In this document: positions 56,757-64,000 of the stretch, one piece after another
Layout: every line of letters begins with the position of its first letter
Numbering within the stretch: position 1 is the stretch's first letter
Assembly: GCF_001661675.2 (NCBI RefSeq)
Contig: NZ_CP019602.1
Coordinates: 558,001 to 622,000, forward strand
Direction: 5' to 3'
DNA length: 64,000 bases
Origin: Croceicoccus marinus
GTDB lineage: Bacteria > Pseudomonadota > Alphaproteobacteria > Sphingomonadales > Sphingomonadaceae
Notes under the pieces: generated by a model
What the model was told of the DNA's origin: nothing
What the model saw: only the letters and a program-made list of their open reading frames with translations
Databases searched by the model: none
Program-made: the position numbers and the translations under genes

Positions 56757-58178
56757 TTATTCGGGATAGACCCGGCCCTGCTGCTCGGCGACGACCGACG
56801 GGCCATAGCCGTAGATTTCCCGCTCGTTCTCGCCCGCGCCGTGATGCGGTTCGACCGACAGCGCCTTGAGGAACAGATTGGTTGCGGCCAGCACCTGATA
56901 CTGCGCGAAAATCTCGGAAAAGCGCGCGCTTTCCAGCCGGACCTGTACGTTATAGCGCGTGTTCTGCGCATCCAGCACGTCAAGCAGCGAGCGGCGGCCG
57001 ATGTTGAACTGTTCCTGATAGGAATTGATCAGCCCGTCGGTGACCGTGCTCTGCGTGGCCAGTTCCTGCACCACGCGCTGCTGCGTCTGCAGGCCGTTCC
57101 ATGCGGTGCGAACATCCTCTTCGGCATCGCGCTGGCGGCTGTGCATGGCAAAGCGCGCCTCGCTCGAACGGCGGACCATTTCCTGGTATTTCGCCGCGTT
57201 GATGCCGCTGTCGAAGATTTCCCAGCGGACATAGGCGCGGGCCAGAACGTCGGTCGTCTCACCCTGGAAACCGTCGATGTCGTCGCCGGCGCGGGCATAG
57301 GCCTCGACCCCGACGGTGGGATAGAGATCGCCCTTGGCGCTTTTCGCCAGCGCATTGGCTGCATCGACATCGGCCTGGGCTTCACGGACGAGCGGGTTCT
57401 GCGTGCGGGCAAGGCCGATGGCCTGCGCTTCGCTGGCGGGCAGCATGGCGCCAAGATCGGGCGGCAGCATCACCGCCTGGATCGGCAGGCCGGTGAGGGC
57501 CTGCAGCCGGATGCGGGCATTCTGCAGCGTTTCGCTGGCTTCCGCCTCGCGCACCAGGGCGGCCTGCAGCCTTTCCTCGGCCTGCTGGCGGTCGGCGATG
57601 GAGATCGAGCCCTGCTGGACCCCTTCGCTGAGATTCCCGACGAGCGTGCGGTGGAAGCCGGTGTTGTCCATGCTGGCCGCGACCACGCGTTCCTGCAGCA
57701 GCACGTCGAGATACTGGCGCGCGATCTGCAGGCCGATGAACTCGCTGCGTTCAAGGACGCGCAGCGACGCGCCATCGACACGCGCGGCCTGGCGCAGCAG
57801 TTCGCCGCGGCGCCGGCCGAAATCGAACACCGTCCAGTCGGCGCGAACCTGCGCGTCGATCGGGTTTAGCCAGTCGTTCGAAATGCCCAGCGAATTGCGT
57901 GTCGGATTGTCAAGCCTGCGTGCGCCGACACCAGCCTCGACCTCGACCCGAGGACCATAAAGGCCCTGCGCCTGCTTGCGCTCGAACTCGATGGCTTCCT
58001 TGTTCATCTGCGCCTGGCTGATCTGCGGGTGCGAATCCACGCCGACGGTCACCGCCTCGGTCATGGAAATGGCGCCCGATTGCTCTTGCGCCAGGGCGGC
58101 GCCGCCGATCGCCATCGCCGAGACGCTGGCGAACAGCACGCTGGCCGTGATCGTGATTTTGCGAAGCTTCTTCATCAT
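56757..58178 (-). CDS. TolC-family outer-membrane protein of type I secretion
   Basis: A 473-residue protein with a signal peptide (about 1-30, ending ALA). Two TolC repeats follow, the first with AVTVGVDSHPQISQAQMNKEAIEFERKQA and the second containing DAANALAKSAKGDLYPTVGVEAYARAGD. Late helices carry RRSLLDVLDAQNTRYNVQVRL, a family hallmark. It is the outer-membrane exit duct (LapE counterpart) for the adhesin. Its ATG overlaps the stop of the OmpA gene as ATGA. The start is MMKK with two adjacent ATG codons. Confidence 0.94.
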   Translation of the reverse strand: MMKKLRKITITASVLFASVSAMAIGGAALAQEQSGAISMTEAVTVGVDSHPQISQAQMNKEAIEFERKQAQGLYGPRVEVEAGVGARRLDNPTRNSLGISNDWLNPIDAQVRADWTVFDFGRRRGELLRQAARVDGASLRVLERSEFIGLQIARQYLDVLLQERVVAASMDNTGFHRTLVGNLSEGVQQGSISIADRQQAEERLQAALVREAEASETLQNARIRLQALTGLPIQAVMLPPDLGAMLPASEAQAIGLARTQNPLVREAQADVDAANALAKSAKGDLYPTVGVEAYARAGDDIDGFQGETTDVLARAYVRWEIFDSGINAAKYQEMVRRSSEARFAMHSRQRDAEEDVRTAWNGLQTQQRVVQELATQSTVTDGLINSYQEQFNIGRRSLLDVLDAQNTRYNVQVRLESARFSEIFAQYQVLAATNLFLKALSVEPHHGAGENEREIYGYGPSVVAEQQGRVYPE

Positions 58179-58939
58179 TCTGCCCCCTGCCGGATCGAGA
58201 CGGTCACGCGGCGGTTCTGCGGGTTACGCTCTCCGTCCACGGTCGGCACTGCCGGGTCGCTTTCGCCCCGTCCGGTAATGGAAATCATCGTTTCGGGTAT
58301 GCCCTGCGCGGTCATGACATCGGCCACGGCCTCTGCGCGGTCGATCGACAAGGCCTGGTTATAGGCCTCGGACCCCGAACGGTCGGTGTGGCCCACCACG
58401 TCGAAGCCGGTCCAGCCGCAAGTCTGCGTGTTCGACTGCAGGAACCGCGCGGTCGCCGCCGCCGTGGGCGGAGCGCTGCGAGAATCGAAATCGAAGAATA
58501 CCGTATTCACCGACTGGTCGCAGATCGGCGGGCGCACAGGCTCTGGCGGCGGGGGAGGCAGCGGCGGCGCGGGCGGTGCAGGCGGCGTCATCAGCCGCTC
58601 GTAAGCGGCGTTGCACTTGCGGATGGAATCGCCGTCGCGCAGATCGTTCTTCATGAAGCCCAGGGCGATCGCGCATTGCACCTTCGCCTCGGACGCCCAG
58701 TGAAAGCGTGCGTCGGTGGCATTGACGATCGCCGGGTCCAGCGTGGCCGCCAGCGAGGCGTCATACCGCATCTGCAGCGCATCGCGCAGCTCGTCGTCGC
58801 CCAGCGCAGTCAGGTCCTGCCCGGTCTGCACCTCGTACTGGGCCAGCGCGGGCTGCGAGAATGCGAGTTGGCCCAACACCATTGCCAGCGAGCCAGCGAC
58901 GGATTTGGCCGCAAAGCTGCGGCCGGTGCGAAGTCTCAT
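58175..58939 (-). CDS. OmpA-domain outer-membrane protein in the T1SS operon
   Basis: A 254-residue protein with an N-terminal signal (about 1-33, ending AQ). A helical region (about 40-130) is followed by a proline-rich linker (PPAPPAPPLPPPPPEP) and an OmpA C-terminal peptidoglycan-binding domain (DVVGHTDRSGSEAYNQALSIDRAEAVADVM and ITGRGESDPAV, then ERNPQNRRVTVSI). It likely binds the cell wall and may hold the exporter or the retained adhesin to it. It is the first gene of the exporter unit, 68 bases downstream of the adhesin stop. Confidence 0.9.
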   Translation of the reverse strand: MRLRTGRSFAAKSVAGSLAMVLGQLAFSQPALAQYEVQTGQDLTALGDDELRDALQMRYDASLAATLDPAIVNATDARFHWASEAKVQCAIALGFMKNDLRDGDSIRKCNAAYERLMTPPAPPAPPLPPPPPEPVRPPICDQSVNTVFFDFDSRSAPPTAAATARFLQSNTQTCGWTGFDVVGHTDRSGSEAYNQALSIDRAEAVADVMTAQGIPETMISITGRGESDPAVPTVDGERNPQNRRVTVSIRQGAE

Positions 58940-59007
58940 TGATTATTGCCCCTGTTGTGATCGCAAGCCCTTGCAGGCTTCGCCCCTCATTATCTTCCAG
59001 AACGACC

Positions 59008-62000
59008 CTATTGCGCCGCTGCAGCAAGCAGTGCCGCGTCGTCGCCGTGATCGACCGGCATGGCAGCGCCATGGCCGGCACCCGCGACCTGCCCGTTCAG
59101 CAGGGCCGCGATATCGCTGGCGTTCCAGTCGTGACCCGTGTCGTTCGCAGCGGCCCCCTGTTCCACCGGCTGCGCATGGGTATCGACGCGATTGCCCTGC
59201 GCGCCTGCCGGATCGGAGTCAATGAGCTGGTCGACGATGTGCGAAATTGCATCATTCCCAGTGACTTCGGCCAGCGCCTCGCGAACAGCACCCAGTGCCT
59301 GCTCGCCCTGCTGATCGGCTGCTTCCACCGCCGCCGGCTGAGCGGCAAGCTGGAGCAATGCCTCCATCAGCTGGCCGGAAGCCGCGTGGTCCGCAGTGGC
59401 GCCATGGCCGGTGTCGAATGCCGCTGCCGCCTCGGACGAGGTGCCGAGCGATCCGATGTCTGTCGCCGCAGTTTCGGGCTGGGCGGCAAGGCTTGCTGCA
59501 AGGTCCGGCCCCTGTTCGGCGGTGTGATGCGACATAGCCGCCTCAGGCTCGGAAGTGAGAGCCGCCTTGCCGAGCGTGATCTGCGCGGCAGGCTGCGCAT
59601 CCTGTTCGGGCTGCAGACGGACGAGATCGTGGCCGAACAGATAGTCGCGGCCCGTTTCCTCCAAATTAACCATATGGTCGGTTGCGAAAAAGGGCGCGGC
59701 GTGGGCTGCGGTCGATCCCGTCAGCGCGGCGGCGGCAGCGGCGATGGTCGCCACCTCCTGCGTGCGCTGTACTGCCGGTCTCGCGCCCTGCTGGAAGCGG
59801 AACGCGGCATCGACCAGAGTGCCGGTGCCGCCGTTGAAGGTGCCCGTGCCCATGATCTGCACCTCGCCGCCGATGGCGGTGTCGCTGGCGCCATTGCTGA
59901 CCAGCGAAATGTCGGTGATGCCCGCCTCGGCCAGCGTCAGGAATTCGCCGGTCTGGAAGATTCCGTCGCCGTTATCCATCCACAGGCCGAACTGGCCGAA
60001 CTCGGTATCGCCCGCATCAAGCACGTCGCCATAAAGCGCGTGCAGGGTCTGCAGGTCGGTCATCCCCTCGCCGTGGAAGATGAACTCGCCCGCGTCGTCG
60101 ACCATGCCATTGCCGTTCGCATCGCGCACCAGGATCGCATCCCCCGCGCCGATCCAGGCGGTCTGGTCCAGCACGCCGTCGCCGTTCATGTCGTACATCA
60201 CGCCGCTGTCGAGCGACTGGAAGTGGAAGCCGTCGCCGTCCATGTCGAGCACGATCGGATCGCCGAACGGGTTGATGTGGAAGTTGGCGATTTCCTTGTC
60301 GCCATCCGCGTCGGTCACGGTGATCGAAAGGTCGAGCGAGATCGCCTGTTCGTTGAAGACAGTGCGGATCACACCGATGTCGGTGACCGTGACCACGTCG
60401 GCATCGTCGGTCTGCTCGCCGAACGCAATGGAACCGCTGCTGCCGCCATCATCGCCGACCGCGCGATTGAGGTCGATTCCGCTGCCGCTCAGCCCGTTCG
60501 TCGACGACATCACCTGTGCGCCGACGATCACGAACCCTTCGCTGCCCTGCAGGTAATCATTGGGTTCGATGATGACGAAGCCGTCATCGCCGTCCAGCGC
60601 AGGCGCGCCGAAACCTTCGGGGATGGAGTCGGCCTGGCGATAGATGTCGTCGGCACCGACAACGATTGTGCGCGTCGTCAGGATCGTGCCCGGATTGTTC
60701 GGGTCGGCCAGCTGCAGCACGACGACGAAGTCTTCGCCAGCCGCGACATTGTCGAGCGTGAAGGTCAGGCCGGAAACGAAGGATGTGGCCGGGAAGTCGT
60801 ACTGATAGGGATCCAGCGCGTGGAACCGCAGTTCCAGCACTTCGCCCGCATCGATCGTGTCGCCTTCCACGCCGTAGGCGGTATTATTGGTCGAGATCCA
60901 GCTCTGCGCCGCGCCGACCCTTTCGCCCACGCCCAGCACATTGTCGCCGCCCGCGTTCAGCCCGCCCTTGAAGCCCGTGATCTGCACGAAGAACGGATCG
61001 CCGGTGCCATCGTCGAGTTCGTTGGTGAGAATGTCCTTGTGTTCGTTTGCCAGACCATAGGCGTCATAGGCAGTGCTCTTTTCCGCGCCGGTGACGGACG
61101 TCACGGTCGTGAATTCGAACGGCTCGTTGATGATCAGCTGGTAGTTGTCGCCGTCATAGGAAATCTCACCGCTGTTCGATCCCGCGCGGCCTTCGCTGTC
61201 GACATAGTCGAACGCAAATTTCCAGACCCCGTCGACCGGATCATAGGTCGGCTGGTCGATCTGGGTAAGCGCGATGCCGTCGACGCTGCTGGTCGACTTG
61301 ATCACGAACGCGACCCCGGTGCCCAGCGAACCGCCGAGCGGTCCGTCTGTGCCGAATTCGAAGTCGAGCGTGCCGTTCGCCACCAGTGCGTAATCCGCGG
61401 TGCCAGAGAGGTTAAAGGCGGTGTATTTGGTCACCATGCCGACGCTGGGGCCGGCATCTTCGATAGTGAAGCTGTTCTGCCCCAGGTCGACCGAGGCGCT
61501 GTCGCTGTCGCCATCCGCATCGGTGATGGTTGCAGTCAGCTTCAGTATGTCGGCGGGCAGCTTGATCGTCTGCGCATCGTCCTGCGCATAGAAGCCGGTC
61601 ACTGCGTGCCAGATGTTCTCCGAACGAGAGAAGGTCACCTCTCCGCTGCCCGGATCGAGCGAGATGCGGAAATATTCCGTCCCGTTCGCCATGCCGACGA
61701 CATCGCCTCCGTCCATCGACAGCAGGATCGGATCGCCCTGGCCGATGCCGTCGCCGTCGCCTGCGGTCAGGTCGCTGTTGTCGAGCGCGGACAGGCCGCT
61801 GGGCATGCCATCCGCCGACAGGTTCAGCGCATAGCTGGTGGTGTTCGGTCCATCGGCGCTATTGGTAAAGTCGAACTGCGCGGAGAAATCGGCGGTGACC
61901 GAATAGATGCCGTCAGCCGCAGGCGGCAGCAGAGATTCGTCGAGGACTACCTCGGGCACGTTGCCGTTCGCCTCGACCAAGGGCACGTCGTCGGTGAAGG

Positions 62001-64000
62001 TCAGATTGCCGCCAAGATCGATGCTGGCGGTGTCGGCAGCGCTGTCTCCGTCGCCGTCGGTGATGGTCACGGTGTAGTCCGCGCCGATCAGCCCGTCGGC
62101 CAGGGTGACCGCATCGCTGCCCGGCGCATGGTCGATGACCTGCGCCTGGCTAAGCGTCAGCGTGCCATCCGCGCCGACCGTCACCGTGAACACGGTATTG
62201 CCCGCATCCACGCCGCCTTCGCTGGCGGAGGTCGAACCGGTGACGGTAAGTCCGTCATCGCTGACGAACAGATTGACCGCTTCCCCGCCGCTGGTGAGGC
62301 CGCTGGCACTGCCTTCGGCGACCAGCAAGGTCAGCGCATAGCTTTCGCCGATGCTGCCGGATCCGTCCGCGCCGAAATCCGCGCCTCCATAGCCGAACAG
62401 CGCAGCTAGGTTCAGGCTGGCCGCATCGCTATCGGGCAGGGCCGCGTCGCTGGTCTGCGCCGATATGCCATCGTCCATGGCGGTGGCTGCGATCGCGGGG
62501 CCGTCATCCTCGAACAGCAGGGTCTGGCCGATGTTCAGCGTCGCACCGGCGGTATCGCCGTCGCCATCGGTGATCGAGGCGGTGAGCGTCACGAGCCCTG
62601 CCGAAGCCAGCGTTTCCGCCGCGTCGGGCGCCGCTTCCACCGGATCAGCCGGATCGTCATGCGCGATGGCGCGCTGCTGGTCCAGCGTGACGATCCCAGC
62701 AGTATCGACGTCGACCGTAAAGGCGACCGCACCCGCTTCTCCGCCGACGCGGCCCACGACCGTGCCATCTTCCAGATAGAGGAGGATCGCCTCGCCCGTC
62801 GCCGTGTCGGTCAGGCCGCTGTCCGCGCCCGCTGCCGAAATGCCCAGCGCATAGGCGGTATTGGCCGTCCCGTCCGCGCCTGGCCGAAGGTCGAACGAGC
62901 CGGCGAAATCGGCGCTGGCATCGCTGCCCAGCGTGCTGTCGTCCACGACCAGCACCGGAGCGCTGGCTGCCGTCGTTTCGGCGGTTGGCACGTCGTCGGT
63001 GATGGTCGCGGTGAAGCTGCCCGTAACCGGCGATCCGTCGCTGTCGGTCACGGTGAAGCCGATGTCGGGGATCGTCACTGCATCCTCGCTGCCGCCGACG
63101 GGGTGGTCGACCGGCTGCTGCAGGGTGACTTCATAGTCATAGTTGACGCGGCCATCGGCCCCTTCGGTCGCGCCGGTCAGCGTCACGGTGATCACCGTGG
63201 TCGCGCCGCCATCGACGGTGCCGACGATATTGCCGGATGCGTCGAGAGCGAAATCCACCGGCTGTCCGCCCGAACTGATCGAACCGTCCAGCGCATCGAC
63301 GCCGGTAAATGCAAAGGCACCTTCCGCGTCGGCGGGCGTGTCGAGGCCGAAATCGACGAGGATGCTGCCGGTCGCGCTGGTCATGCCGGTCGAGGGCGTC
63401 TCTGCCGGGTCGGTCTGCCCGCTGTCCGCATTGGCCATCGGAAGGCCGTCCTCGTCCACCGTGGCATTGTCGATGCCGACGATGGTGGGCACGGTATCGG
63501 GCGCGATGTTCAGCGTGACTGTCGCCGTCGATGTATCTCCGTCCGCATCGGTGATGGTGTAGGTGAAGCTGTCGCCGCCGACTGCGCCGGGATTGGCGGT
63601 ATAGGTGAAGCTGCCGTCGCCATTATAGCTGACGACGCCCTTGGCCGGGCCGGTAGCCAGCGCGATGCCGTCCGCCATATCGACTCCGTCGGTGCCGGCG
63701 CTGTCATTGGCGAAGACGTCGATGGTGATCGGCGCATTGACGACCTGGAAACCGGTATCGTTGGCCGCCACGGGGCCATCGTCCTGGATCACGAAAATGC
63801 CGGTGCCAAGATCGATCGCGGCATTGGCGGTGTCGCCATCGGCATCGGTGGCGCTGGCGATCAGAGTGATCGCACCGGCGTCTGCCACCAGGGCCGCGAC
63901 ATCGTCGGGATCGGTTGCGTCGCCATGGCTGACATTGGCGTATTCGGCGGTAAAGGCGAATGTCACCTTTCCTGCCGCATCCACGCCAATCGTGAAATAG
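59008..64000 (-). CDS. Giant repeat adhesin, C-terminal part (N-terminus beyond the window)
   Basis: At least 1663 residues; the frame stays open to the right edge, so the start is outside. The visible part holds DUF5801-like repeats of 160-180 residues. It is followed by D-x-D/N-G-D/N-G calcium loops (DMDGDGFHF, DMNGDGVLDQ, DANGNGMVDD; about 60085-60265). A 300-residue Ala/His/Gln-rich tail then ends AAAAQ. The composition is strongly acidic, as in T1SS-exported BapA/LapA-type adhesins. No classical RTX nonapeptide runs are visible in this part. Position beside the exporter and a LapG-like protease supports a retained surface adhesin. Confidence 0.88.
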   Translation of the reverse strand, partial: YFTIGVDAAGKVTFAFTAEYANVSHGDATDPDDVAALVADAGAITLIASATDADGDTANAAIDLGTGIFVIQDDGPVAANDTGFQVVNAPITIDVFANDSAGTDGVDMADGIALATGPAKGVVSYNGDGSFTYTANPGAVGGDSFTYTITDADGDTSTATVTLNIAPDTVPTIVGIDNATVDEDGLPMANADSGQTDPAETPSTGMTSATGSILVDFGLDTPADAEGAFAFTGVDALDGSISSGGQPVDFALDASGNIVGTVDGGATTVITVTLTGATEGADGRVNYDYEVTLQQPVDHPVGGSEDAVTIPDIGFTVTDSDGSPVTGSFTATITDDVPTAETTAASAPVLVVDDSTLGSDASADFAGSFDLRPGADGTANTAYALGISAAGADSGLTDTATGEAILLYLEDGTVVGRVGGEAGAVAFTVDVDTAGIVTLDQQRAIAHDDPADPVEAAPDAAETLASAGLVTLTASITDGDGDTAGATLNIGQTLLFEDDGPAIAATAMDDGISAQTSDAALPDSDAASLNLAALFGYGGADFGADGSGSIGESYALTLLVAEGSASGLTSGGEAVNLFVSDDGLTVTGSTSASEGGVDAGNTVFTVTVGADGTLTLSQAQVIDHAPGSDAVTLADGLIGADYTVTITDGDGDSAADTASIDLGGNLTFTDDVPLVEANGNVPEVVLDESLLPPAADGIYSVTADFSAQFDFTNSADGPNTTSYALNLSADGMPSGLSALDNSDLTAGDGDGIGQGDPILLSMDGGDVVGMANGTEYFRISLDPGSGEVTFSRSENIWHAVTGFYAQDDAQTIKLPADILKLTATITDADGDSDSASVDLGQNSFTIEDAGPSVGMVTKYTAFNLSGTADYALVANGTLDFEFGTDGPLGGSLGTGVAFVIKSTSSVDGIALTQIDQPTYDPVDGVWKFAFDYVDSEGRAGSNSGEISYDGDNYQLIINEPFEFTTVTSVTGAEKSTAYDAYGLANEHKDILTNELDDGTGDPFFVQITGFKGGLNAGGDNVLGVGERVGAAQSWISTNNTAYGVEGDTIDAGEVLELRFHALDPYQYDFPATSFVSGLTFTLDNVAAGEDFVVVLQLADPNNPGTILTTRTIVVGADDIYRQADSIPEGFGAPALDGDDGFVIIEPNDYLQGSEGFVIVGAQVMSSTNGLSGSGIDLNRAVGDDGGSSGSIAFGEQTDDADVVTVTDIGVIRTVFNEQAISLDLSITVTDADGDKEIANFHINPFGDPIVLDMDGDGFHFQSLDSGVMYDMNGDGVLDQTAWIGAGDAILVRDANGNGMVDDAGEFIFHGEGMTDLQTLHALYGDVLDAGDTEFGQFGLWMDNGDGIFQTGEFLTLAEAGITDISLVSNGASDTAIGGEVQIMGTGTFNGGTGTLVDAAFRFQQGARPAVQRTQEVATIAAAAAALTGSTAAHAAPFFATDHMVNLEETGRDYLFGHDLVRLQPEQDAQPAAQITLGKAALTSEPEAAMSHHTAEQGPDLAASLAAQPETAATDIGSLGTSSEAAAAFDTGHGATADHAASGQLMEALLQLAAQPAAVEAADQQGEQALGAVREALAEVTGNDAISHIVDQLIDSDPAGAQGNRVDTHAQPVEQGAAANDTGHDWNASDIAALLNGQVAGAGHGAAMPVDHGDDAALLAAAAQ
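61435..63000 (-). repeat. Tandem DUF5801-like repeats within the adhesin
   Basis: Three units of about 490-545 bases are separated by acidic linkers at roughly 62965-63005 (TDDVPT), 62475-62520 (EDDGP), 61985-62010 (TDDVP) and 61430-61465 (EDAGP). Each unit contains a SGLxxxxxGE-type strand, a V(T/V)G turn and an (I/T)TDGDGD-x5-LDLG-type ending. Identity between units is low, so these are old protein-domain repeats rather than recent duplications. Confidence 0.75.

Noticed and set aside
61435..63000. The repeats in the adhesin as a CRISPR array or recent tandem duplication
   Set aside because: The units are protein-coding, about 500 bases long and diverged at the DNA level. There is no short direct repeat with unique spacers.

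Overview
This GC-rich (about 65%), tightly packed chromosomal window looks like an alphaproteobacterium of the order Sphingomonadales (Erythrobacteraceae/Sphingomonadaceae type). That call rests on protein resemblance and gene grouping (Entner-Doudoroff genes next to a PEP-carboxylase-like gene, YjbQ, TldD, DUF924, an NdufS6-like zinc protein, an S1/P1 nuclease, paired cysteine desulfurases with an Isc-type ferredoxin). There is no rRNA, and I saw no insertion sequence, prophage or CRISPR. No intergenic stretch exceeds about 270 bases. Many neighbours overlap by 4-17 bases.

Layout. 0-5.7 kb: thioredoxin-TPR chaperone and LON-domain protein (+), then MarC, a lipoprotein, FolD, YggT, another lipoprotein and ArgB (-). 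5.7-12.7 kb: central carbon metabolism on the minus strand (zwf, edd, eda and a divergent PEP carboxylase). 12.8-20.7 kb: transglutaminase-like protein, YjbQ, a lipid kinase coupled to a Tam41-like CDP-DAG synthase candidate (+), DUF924, TldD, a zinc-finger protein, an ABC ATPase and a thioesterase. 20.9-30.3 kb: S9 peptidase, acidic lipoprotein, amino-acid permease, a membrane-anchored HELAH protein, KDG kinase, a fructosamine-kinase/LMW-phosphatase pair and a TetR regulator. 30.3-36.3 kb: a complete tripartite RND efflux operon divergent from tetR, with a perfect palindrome between them. 36.3-47.6 kb: NHL-repeat protein, TauE/SafE permease, GGDEF-EAL protein, cytidine deaminase, MscS channel, nuclease, YhhQ, nucleoside transporter, 2OG-Fe(II) oxygenase and PabB. 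47.7 kb: tRNA-Gly(CCC). 48.6-51.1 kb: two cysteine desulfurases and a [2Fe-2S] ferredoxin.

51.3-64 kb is the most unusual part. A LapG-type periplasmic cysteine protease (+) faces a minus-strand set made of an HlyD adaptor, a SleB-type cell-wall hydrolase, a LapB/HlyB-type ABC exporter, a TolC-type channel, an OmpA-domain protein and the C-terminal 1.66 kaa of a giant calcium-binding repeat adhesin that runs off the right edge. This reads as a type I secreted, cell-surface-retained adhesin locus with its own release protease, plus a peptidoglycan hydrolase and an OmpA protein that are not part of the classical Pseudomonas Lap set.

Other points of note: a PEP carboxylase with altered active-site motifs, a YggT gene that seems to start at ATT, a DAG-kinase/Tam41-like pair, a likely protein-deglycation pair, and a His/Asp-rich insert in the RND pump.
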